From contig JBBKWW010000097.1 in the NCBI GenBank assembly GCA_037969155.1, positions 1-20,554 on the forward strand: a stretch of DNA of 20,554 nt, read 5' to 3'. The number at the start of each line of letters is the position of its first letter. Position 1 is the stretch's first letter. The notes below the pieces were generated by a model that saw only the letters and a list, made by a program, of their open reading frames with translations, had not been told where the DNA came from and ran no database searches. Position numbers and translations under genes: made by a program. Below are positions 14,577-20,554 of the stretch, piece by piece. The DNA comes from JAYXXU01 sp037969155 (GTDB lineage Bacteria; Pseudomonadota; Gammaproteobacteria; Pseudomonadales; Moraxellaceae).

Positions 14577-14622
14577 TCCGACATTTGAACGGTCATCTAA
14601 ATTGAGTCTTGTGGAGTACAGT

Positions 14623-15915
14623 ATGCTGAGTCGTCGTAAATTTTTAAACCTATCGATTGCTGCGGCTGCCCTTGCGGGTAGCATGGCGATCACGGGCTGT
14701 AGCAAAAAGCCAGCCGAAGAAACCGCCGCTGCCGCCGAAGCCAAAGCTGCTGCACCTGCGGCCAGTGGTGATACCATCAAAGTCGGGATCTTGCACTCGC
14801 TGTCGGGCACGATGGCGATTTCGGAAACCTCTCTGAAAGATACAGCACTGATGACCATCAGTGAAATCAATGCCAATGGCGGTGTGTTGGGCAAGCAGCT
14901 TGAGCCAGTGGTGGTTGATCCTGCCTCTGATTGGCCGCTGTTTGCAGAGCGTGCGCGTCAACTGCTGACTCAAGACAAAGTCGCAGTGATCTTCGGAGGC
15001 TGGACATCGGTATCGCGTAAGTCGGTGCTGCCAGTGGTCGAAGAGCTGAACGGCTTGATGTTTTATCCAGTTCAGTACGAAGGCCAAGAGCAATCGAAAA
15101 ACATCTTCTACACCGGTGCCGCACCGAACCAGCAGGCGATTCCAGCCGTGGAATACCTGATGGGCGAGGAAGGGGGTAAGGCAGAGCGGTTTGTGTTGCT
15201 TGGCACGGATTATGTTTATCCACGTACCACCAACCAGATTCTGCGGGCGTTCTTGATCTCTAAAGGTGTCGATGAAAAAGACATTATGGAGGAATACACC
15301 CCGTTTGGTCATAGCAACTACCAGACCATTGTTGGTAACGTGAAGAAATTTGCAGTCGGTAAAAAAACTGCGGTGATTTCAACCATCAACGGTGACTCTA
15401 ACGTGCCGTTCTACCGCGAACTCGGTAACCAAGGCATTAAAGCCTCGGATATTCCAGTGGTGGCGTTCTCGGTCGGTGAAGAAGAGTTGCGTGGGATTGA
15501 TACCAAGCCGCTAGTCGGGCATTTGGCGGCATGGAACTATTTCATGTCGGTGAAGAGCCCAAAAAACACTGAGTTTGTGCAGAAGTATAAAAACTGGGCC
15601 GTCGCTCAGAAGCTGCCAAACGCCGAAAAAGCCGTGACCAATGATCCGATGGAAGCGACTTATGTTGGGATCAACATGTGGGCGCAAGCGGTGACCAAAG
15701 CCGGTACGACCGATGTCGATGCCGTGCGCACCGCGATGGCGGGTCAGACCTTTGATGCGCCATCAGGCTTTACCCTAAAAATGGACGAAACCAACCACCA
15801 CTTGCATAAGCCGGTGATGATTGGTGAAATTCGCGCTGATGGTCAGTTTGACATCGTCCACAGCACACCGACCACGATTCGTGCCGAGCCATGGAGCCCG
15901 TACGTGCCGAAGTAA
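14623..15915 (+). CDS. urtA: Urea ABC transporter substrate-binding protein, Tat-type lipoprotein
   Basis: Periplasmic urea-binding protein delivering urea to UrtBC. 430 aa. The N-terminus SRRKFLN (3-9) fits the twin-arginine motif, followed by a weakly hydrophobic Ala-rich region and lipobox ITGC with C26 as the probable lipidated residue; a flexible Ala/Glu/Lys linker (27-50) follows. The two-lobe type I binding fold begins at DTIKVGILHSLSGTMAISETSLKD (50-73). FGGWTSVSRKSVLPVVEE (124-141), MFYPVQYEGQE (146-156) and ATYVGINMW later are typical of UrtA/FmdD, distinguishing it from Leu/Ile/Val-binding proteins. An upstream in-frame TTG (14602) is rejected because GGAG at 14613-14616 lies 6 nt before ATG 14623 and the twin-arginine signal starts there. 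A hairpin after the stop may end part of the transcripts. Confidence 0.96.
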   Translation: MLSRRKFLNLSIAAAALAGSMAITGCSKKPAEETAAAAEAKAAAPAASGDTIKVGILHSLSGTMAISETSLKDTALMTISEINANGGVLGKQLEPVVVDPASDWPLFAERARQLLTQDKVAVIFGGWTSVSRKSVLPVVEELNGLMFYPVQYEGQEQSKNIFYTGAAPNQQAIPAVEYLMGEEGGKAERFVLLGTDYVYPRTTNQILRAFLISKGVDEKDIMEEYTPFGHSNYQTIVGNVKKFAVGKKTAVISTINGDSNVPFYRELGNQGIKASDIPVVAFSVGEEELRGIDTKPLVGHLAAWNYFMSVKSPKNTEFVQKYKNWAVAQKLPNAEKAVTNDPMEATYVGINMWAQAVTKAGTTDVDAVRTAMAGQTFDAPSGFTLKMDETNHHLHKPVMIGEIRADGQFDIVHSTPTTIRAEPWSPYVPK

Positions 15916-15925
15916 GGCTTGCATG

Positions 15926-15959
15926 CTTGTCTTGGTCGCAATGACCAAGACAAGATTTT
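15926..15959 (+). terminator. Intercistronic hairpin (partial terminator) between urtA and urtB
   Basis: CTTGTCTTGGTC (15926-15937) pairs perfectly with GACCAAGACAAG (15943-15954) around the 5-nt loop GCAAT, followed by ATTTTCT. It starts 11 nt after the urtA stop. With its short T tract it probably gives partial termination or protects the upstream mRNA, allowing more binding protein than permease. Confidence 0.75.
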
Positions 15960-16021
15960 CTAGTTTGATGATTGTTCCGATTGCTGACTTTTCTAATGAT
16001 GATATTTTTGAGGGGCATCTG

Positions 16022-17695
16022 ATGAAGCTCTCGTCCTTATTCTGTGCGGTAACATGCAGTGCTGGGCTCTGGGTCGGGGTTGCGCACGCGACTGATCAGA
16101 CCACGATAACACCCACTCAAGCCGTTGCATCAAGCCAAGCTGCGACGCTTTCGAGCACAGTAGCGTTGGCTGCACCTAGTGTGCACGGCGATGCGATTGA
16201 GCAGTTTGTGCGGGGTGATTTTTCGACTCGTCGCGATATGCTGAACCAATGGCCAGCGTCGGCCGAGCAGTTAGATCAGTTGGTGGCGTATATCGATGCC
16301 AACGAACTGTATAACGATGTCGATGGCAATGCCTACTTATTTCAAAACGATGTGGTCATGCGTTATCCCAGCATGCAAGTGGTGGCGCAGCCGACGGGCT
16401 TTCGTCAAGTCACCTTGATCAATACCTTAAAACAAGCGCTTAATTTTAGTCGAGCCAAAATTAAACTTGCTGCTGATGAGCCAAAACAACGATTACAAGC
16501 GGTCAAAATTCTAGAGTCTAATCCAAGTGAAATTGATCCTGTCTTACTCGCAACGGCTTTAGCGGCCGAAAAAAATGCTGAGGTGCTGAGCCGCCTACAA
16601 CAACTACAAGCACGTTTAGACCTTCAATCGACCGATACCGCGAAGCAAATCAGTGCAGCCAATATCTTGGCAGGCAGTAACCATCCTGAAGTATTGGCAC
16701 TGATTCAAAGCAAACTGGCTGAGCCGAACCTCTCGGCAGAGCTGACCGCTGCACTTAAAGCTGCTGAAGGCAGTGTGCAAACTCGACTCAAAACCAGCGA
16801 ATGGTCAGGGCATTTTTTTGCAGGGTTAAGCATGGCCAGTATTTTGTTGCTGGCCGCGTTAGGTTTAGCGATTACTTACGGCTTGTTAGGCGTGATTAAT
16901 ATGGCACACGGTGAGCTGATCATGATCGGCGCGTATACCACCTATGTGATGCAAGGTTTTTTTAAGACGCATTTCGTTGGTGCGGTCGATTGGTATCTGC
17001 TGGCCGCGATTCCGGCGGCGTTTTTGGTTAGCGCAATGGTCGGCATGATCATTGAGCGGATTGTGATTCGGCCGCTGTATGGTCGGCAGCTTGAAACCCT
17101 ACTGGCGACCTTTGGGGTCAGTTTGATTTTGATGCAGATGGTTCGGATGATTTTTGGCGCACAAAACGTCGAAGTGACCAATACCTCATGGCTGAGTGGT
17201 GGGATTGCGCTGACCCCGTCGCTGATGCTGCCGTATAACCGGATTGCGATTATTGTGTTTACGGTTGCTGTGCTGCTGCTGTTGATGTGGCTGATTGCCA
17301 AAACACGCTTTGGATTGTTTGTCCGTGCCGTGACGCAAAATCGTCAGATGGCGCGGGCAATCGGGGTGCGTTCAGCACGGATTGATATGCTGGCGTTCGG
17401 GCTAGGCTCAGGTTTGGCGGGTCTGGCGGGCTGTGCGTTGGCACAGATTGGTAATGTTGGACCTGATCTGGGGCAAAGCTACATCATTGATACCTTCCTA
17501 GTGGTGGTGGTCGGTGGGGTGGGTCAGCTCATGGGTGCAACCTTGGCTGCATTGGGTCTGGGCATCGGTGGCACGTTCCTTGAAGTCGGTATGGGTGCGG
17601 TATTGGCAAAAATCTGTTTGCTGGTGCTGATTATTCTGTTTATCCAAAAACGTCCACAAGGGCTGTTTGCGGTGAAAGGCCGCTTTGTGGAGTAA
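16022..17695 (+). CDS. urtB: Urea ABC transporter permease UrtB
   Basis: Inner-membrane permease subunit. 557 aa. Signal peptide 1-23 (ending VAHA), a periplasmic helical domain (about 50-255, alpha-solenoid-like repeats such as RLQAVKILESNPSEIDPVLLATAL), then a LivH-like permease (about 263-545) with around eight membrane segments. Typical motifs are ALGLAITYGLLGVINMAHGE (279-298), FGVSLILMQMVRMIFG (364-379) and GVRSARIDMLAFGLGSGLAGLAG (448-470). The large N-terminal extension is normal for proteobacterial UrtB and absent from LivH. An open frame extends upstream to 15821 into urtA, but GAGGGG (16010-16015) lies 6 nt before ATG 16022 and the signal peptide begins there. The gap after urtA is 106 bp and holds the hairpin; urtC follows after 6 bp. 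Confidence 0.95.
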   Translation: MKLSSLFCAVTCSAGLWVGVAHATDQTTITPTQAVASSQAATLSSTVALAAPSVHGDAIEQFVRGDFSTRRDMLNQWPASAEQLDQLVAYIDANELYNDVDGNAYLFQNDVVMRYPSMQVVAQPTGFRQVTLINTLKQALNFSRAKIKLAADEPKQRLQAVKILESNPSEIDPVLLATALAAEKNAEVLSRLQQLQARLDLQSTDTAKQISAANILAGSNHPEVLALIQSKLAEPNLSAELTAALKAAEGSVQTRLKTSEWSGHFFAGLSMASILLLAALGLAITYGLLGVINMAHGELIMIGAYTTYVMQGFFKTHFVGAVDWYLLAAIPAAFLVSAMVGMIIERIVIRPLYGRQLETLLATFGVSLILMQMVRMIFGAQNVEVTNTSWLSGGIALTPSLMLPYNRIAIIVFTVAVLLLLMWLIAKTRFGLFVRAVTQNRQMARAIGVRSARIDMLAFGLGSGLAGLAGCALAQIGNVGPDLGQSYIIDTFLVVVVGGVGQLMGATLAALGLGIGGTFLEVGMGAVLAKICLLVLIILFIQKRPQGLFAVKGRFVE

Positions 17696-17701
17696 GTTCA
17701 A

Positions 17702-18790
17702 ATGATCATGACTAAGTTATTTTCGGATAAACCGTATAGTGCTGTCGCGATTGGCTTGTGTTTTGCGATGTTGTTGGGCTTGCCATGGCTGCATTTGTTG
17801 CCTGTGGATTCGGCGTTTCACTTGTCAGGCTACTGGGTCACTTTGATCGGTAAAATCATGTGTTTTGCCTTGGTTGCGCTGGCGCTGGATCTGGTCTGGG
17901 GTTATGCAGGGATTTTAAGCCTTGGCCATGGTTTGTACTTTGCACTGGGTGGTTATGCATTTGGCATGTACCTGATGCGGCAGACCAGTCCCGATGGCTT
18001 GCCTGAGTTTATGCGCTTCTTGAGTTGGACGGAAGTACCGTGGTTTTGGACAGGCACACAGCATTTTTGGTGGTCGATGATTTTGGTGCTGGCCATTCCC
18101 GCCTTGATTGCCTTTATCTTTGGCTTGTTTGCTTTTCGCTCTAAAATCAAAGGCGTGTACTTTGCGATCATCACCCAAGCGATGACCTATGCTGCTGCAC
18201 TGCTGTTCTTTCGCAATGAAACCGGCTTCGGTGGTAACAATGGTTTTACCGGATTTACCACGATTTTGGGGCAAGATATTACTGCGGCTACCACGCGAGC
18301 CACGCTGTGCTTTATCACCGCATTGGTGCTGATGCTGAGTTTTATTGGGCTGCGCAAGTTGCTGTCGATGCCCTACGGTCGGGTGCTGGGTGCGATTCGG
18401 GACAGCGAAAACCGCCTGCAATATCTCGGCTATCGCACGCTGTGGTACAAGCTATCCGCGTGGACGTTGTCCGCCACGATTGCCGCGATTGCGGGCGCGT
18501 TGTATGTGCCGCAAGTCGGCATTATTAATCCAGGTGAAATGGGTACGGTCAATTCAATCGAGATGGCGGTCTGGGTGGCGACCGGTGGTCGTGGCACGTT
18601 GATCGGGCCACTGATCGGCGCAGGTGTAGTCAACGGCGCAAAAACCTTCTTTACCGTGGCATTTCCTGAGTTTTGGCTGCTGATTCTCGGCACGCTGTTT
18701 ATCGTGGTGACGCTATTTTTACCCGATGGCATCGTTGGGCTATTTAAAAAACTGAGCCTTAAACGTTTCGGTAAAGGAGATGCCAAATGA
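17702..18790 (+). CDS. urtC: Urea ABC transporter permease UrtC
   Basis: Second inner-membrane permease subunit, LivM-like. 362 aa with roughly nine membrane segments. GYAGILSLGHGLYFALGGYAFGMYL (67-91) is the conserved LivM/UrtC core, and NETGFGGNNGFTGF (172-185) is the UrtC-type motif. PYGRVLGAIRDSENRLQYLGY, in the second half, is the cytoplasmic coupling loop that contacts the ATPases. Start at ATG 17702 with GGAG (17689-17692) 9 nt upstream; a second ATG 6 nt later would be too far from it. The stop overlaps the urtD start in an ATGA, so translation of the two is coupled. Confidence 0.95.
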   Translation: MIMTKLFSDKPYSAVAIGLCFAMLLGLPWLHLLPVDSAFHLSGYWVTLIGKIMCFALVALALDLVWGYAGILSLGHGLYFALGGYAFGMYLMRQTSPDGLPEFMRFLSWTEVPWFWTGTQHFWWSMILVLAIPALIAFIFGLFAFRSKIKGVYFAIITQAMTYAAALLFFRNETGFGGNNGFTGFTTILGQDITAATTRATLCFITALVLMLSFIGLRKLLSMPYGRVLGAIRDSENRLQYLGYRTLWYKLSAWTLSATIAAIAGALYVPQVGIINPGEMGTVNSIEMAVWVATGGRGTLIGPLIGAGVVNGAKTFFTVAFPEFWLLILGTLFIVVTLFLPDGIVGLFKKLSLKRFGKGDAK

Positions 18791-19611
18791 AGCAATCCAT
18801 CATCAATGACGGTGGCCGTGATGGGATTTCCGGTGCAGCCTCGCATTTAAAAACCAGCGGCGTGGACATGACGCATGGTGTCGCCCTGTATCTCGAAAAT
18901 GTCAGTGTCTGGTTCGATGCGTTTCGGGCGTTGAACGAGCTGTCGTTGTATATCGACGAAGGCGAGTTGCGCTGCATCATTGGGCCAAATGGTGCCGGTA
19001 AAACCACCATGATGGACGTGATTACTGGCAAAACTCGCCCAACCACTGGCACGGCGTTTTTTGGCCAGACGATGGATCTGTCTAAAATGTCGACCGAAGA
19101 AATCGCCGAAGCAGGCATTGGGCGTAAATTCCAAAAACCCACGGTATTTGAAAACTTTACTGTGATGGAAAATCTGTTGCTGGCCGCGCCGCGTGATAAA
19201 ACCGTGCGCCGTAGCCTAACCCGTAAGCTGTCTGCTGATGCACAGCAAGCCCTTGAGGAGTCGCTGGCGCAGATTCGGCTACAGGAATTTGTCAGTAAAC
19301 CAGCAGGCTTGCTGTCACATGGTCAAAAGCAATGGCTTGAGATCGGTATGCTATTGATGCAAAAGCCGAAATTAATCCTGTTAGATGAGCCTGTGGCAGG
19401 CATGACCGATGCCGAAACCGAGCGCACCGCTGAGCTATGTCTAGAGCTGAAAAAGAAGCATACGCTGGTGGTGGTCGAACACGACATGAGCTTTATTGAC
19501 ACCATCAGCACCAAAGTCACGGTACTGGCACAAGGACAGGTACTGGCCGAAGGCACGCTAGCTGAGGTACAGGCCAATGAAGACGTGATCGAAAAATATC
19601 TGGGACGCTAG
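18787..19611 (+). CDS. urtD: Urea ABC transporter ATP-binding protein UrtD
   Basis: Cytoplasmic ATPase of the LivG type. 274 aa. Walker A GPNGAGKT (66-73), Q-loop Q116, signature LSHGQ (176-180; the family's usual variant of LSGGQ), Walker B LILLDEP (196-202) and switch histidine H232 in VVEHDM are all present, so it should be active. Residues 1-32 form a polar N-terminal extension before the ABC core begins at ALYLENVSVWF. AAAGGAG (18773-18779) lies 7 nt before the ATG, which overlaps the urtC stop. It pairs with UrtE as the nucleotide-binding heterodimer. Confidence 0.96.
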   Translation: MKQSIINDGGRDGISGAASHLKTSGVDMTHGVALYLENVSVWFDAFRALNELSLYIDEGELRCIIGPNGAGKTTMMDVITGKTRPTTGTAFFGQTMDLSKMSTEEIAEAGIGRKFQKPTVFENFTVMENLLLAAPRDKTVRRSLTRKLSADAQQALEESLAQIRLQEFVSKPAGLLSHGQKQWLEIGMLLMQKPKLILLDEPVAGMTDAETERTAELCLELKKKHTLVVVEHDMSFIDTISTKVTVLAQGQVLAEGTLAEVQANEDVIEKYLGR

Positions 19612-19647
19612 AAGCCAAAACTGAGGCCTAAACAGAGGAAAACCAGC

Positions 19648-20346
19648 ATGTTACAGATCCAAGATGTGAATCAGTATTACGGTGGCAGTCACATTTTGCG
19701 TGATGTGTCGGTCGATGCGCCAGTCGGTGAATGTACCGTGGTACTCGGGCGTAATGGCGTGGGTAAAACCACACTGTTAAAATGCCTGATGGGGTTGCTG
19801 CCGATCAAGAGCGGCCAAATGCTACTCGATGGCAAAGACATCAGCAACATGTCGCCCGAACAGCGAGTGCGGATGGGCTTGGCCTATGTGCCGCAAGGTC
19901 GAGAAATTTTTTCGATGCTGACGGTCGAAGAAAATATCTTGATCGGTATGGCGCGGTTTTCGGCAGGTAAAGCACGGCGTGTGCCCGAGCATTTGTATGA
20001 ACTGTTTCCCGTCTTAAAAGAAATGAAACATCGGCGCGGTGGTGATCTATCGGGTGGTCAGCAGCAACAACTGGCGATTGCGCGGGCGTTAGCGTCTGAG
20101 CCGCGCGTGTTGATTTTGGATGAGCCGACCGAAGGCATTCAGCCATCGATTATCAAAGATATCGGTAAAGTGATCCGTAAACTGGCGGACGAAGGCAACA
20201 TGGCGATTGTGTTGGTTGAGCAGTTTTACGACTTTGCGGAAGAGCTGGCTGATCGTTATGTGGTGATGTCACGCGGTGAGGTGGTCGCGAGTGGTGCGGG
20301 TGCAGAGATGATGAATCATGGCGTGCGTGAGATGGTGGCCATCTAG
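19648..20346 (+). CDS. urtE: Urea ABC transporter ATP-binding protein UrtE
   Basis: Second cytoplasmic ATPase, LivF type. 232 aa. Walker A GRNGVGKT (34-41), Q-loop in YVPQGREIF (Q83), signature LSGGQ (134-138), Walker B VLILDEPTEG (154-163). The switch position reads VEQ (Q192) in place of histidine, the normal state for LivF/UrtE proteins. GRNGVGKTT with MGLLPIKSG is characteristic of UrtE. GAGGA (19635-19639) lies 8 nt before the ATG; the gap to urtD is 36 bp. Followed after 71 bp by ureD. Confidence 0.96.
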   Translation: MLQIQDVNQYYGGSHILRDVSVDAPVGECTVVLGRNGVGKTTLLKCLMGLLPIKSGQMLLDGKDISNMSPEQRVRMGLAYVPQGREIFSMLTVEENILIGMARFSAGKARRVPEHLYELFPVLKEMKHRRGGDLSGGQQQQLAIARALASEPRVLILDEPTEGIQPSIIKDIGKVIRKLADEGNMAIVLVEQFYDFAEELADRYVVMSRGEVVASGAGAEMMNHGVREMVAI

Positions 20347-20417
20347 GCGGGTTTGTGCCTCGCTGCATGGCCGTGTATGGTGACCGAACTGATTGTTTTT
20401 AGCCGACTAGGTGACGA

Positions 20418-20554
20418 TTGACTGCACAAATTCTAGCGCATCAGGCGTGGCAGGCTCGTTTAGAGCTGGGCTTTATCCAGCAACAGACCAAGTCTGAGGC
20501 TGATGTCAGCCGTACGATTTTAAAACATCGACGGCATATCGGCCCTTTGCGGGT
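20418..20554 (+). CDS. ureD: Urease accessory protein UreD, 5' fragment
   Basis: Only the first 45 codons are inside the window. The start is read as TTG at 20418: an in-frame TGA stands at 20412-20414 and no ATG or GTG start precedes the conserved region; AGG (20409-20411) lies 6 nt upstream. The residues WQARLELGF (11-19), TILKHRRHIGPLRV (33-46) match the N-terminus of UreD/UreH, the chaperone that binds apo-urease with UreF and UreG for nickel insertion. This implies a urease gene cluster to the right, so that imported urea is split to ammonia and CO2. Confidence 0.85.
   Translation, partial: MTAQILAHQAWQARLELGFIQQQTKSEADVSRTILKHRRHIGPLR

Noticed and set aside
1..20554. CRISPR array, tRNA, rRNA, insertion sequence or prophage
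   Set aside because: No regularly spaced repeats, no tRNA-like cloverleaf noticed, and no transposase, integrase or phage gene among the readable frames.

Overview
The window looks like chromosomal DNA of a gammaproteobacterium, most probably a Moraxellaceae member related to but distinct from Acinetobacter. The ParC protein (739 aa) is strongly Acinetobacter-like from its N-terminus through the quinolone-resistance region. Base composition appears clearly higher in GC than typical Acinetobacter (judged by eye, not counted). Gene density is high, and I see no rRNA, tRNA, insertion sequence, phage gene or CRISPR array.

Left part (1-5837). A putative outer-membrane/secreted protein on the minus strand runs off the left edge. 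It is followed on the plus strand by a small membrane ORF with its own terminator, an ankyrin-repeat-like protein, parC with a terminator, and a membrane-bound GGDEF protein with a degenerate active-site motif and a TTG start. Middle part (5838-11788). fadD (long-chain acyl-CoA synthetase) converges on a minus-strand group of phzF-like, DUF2788-like and yaeQ genes, separated by a bidirectional terminator with a 15-bp stem. Divergent from that group are cysK, a MAPEG-family membrane protein and ppa, the last followed by a terminator-like hairpin. Then (12117-13549) comes a two-gene unit: an MCP-like sensor that stops just after its HAMP region, and a 156-aa soluble protein I do not recognise.

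Right part (13611-20554) is a nitrogen-scavenging locus for urea. A near-consensus NtrC site (13611-13627) lies about 120 bp upstream of a sigma-54 type promoter (13731-13747). Behind it are a TorF-family outer-membrane porin, urtA (lipoprotein-type urea-binding protein with a twin-arginine signal), urtB and urtC (permeases), urtD and urtE (ATPases) and the start of ureD (urease accessory protein). Proposed flow: urea crosses the outer membrane through the TorF protein (inference), is bound by UrtA, imported by UrtBCDE, and hydrolysed by a urease whose genes probably start with ureD and continue past the right edge. A 12-bp hairpin after urtA probably lowers expression of urtB onward relative to the binding protein.

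The most interesting items are the NtrC/sigma-54 control region with a porin as first gene of the urea operon, the signalling-domain-less chemoreceptor-like protein with its unknown partner, and the GGDEF protein that keeps its c-di-GMP inhibitory site but has lost a glutamate of GGEEF.
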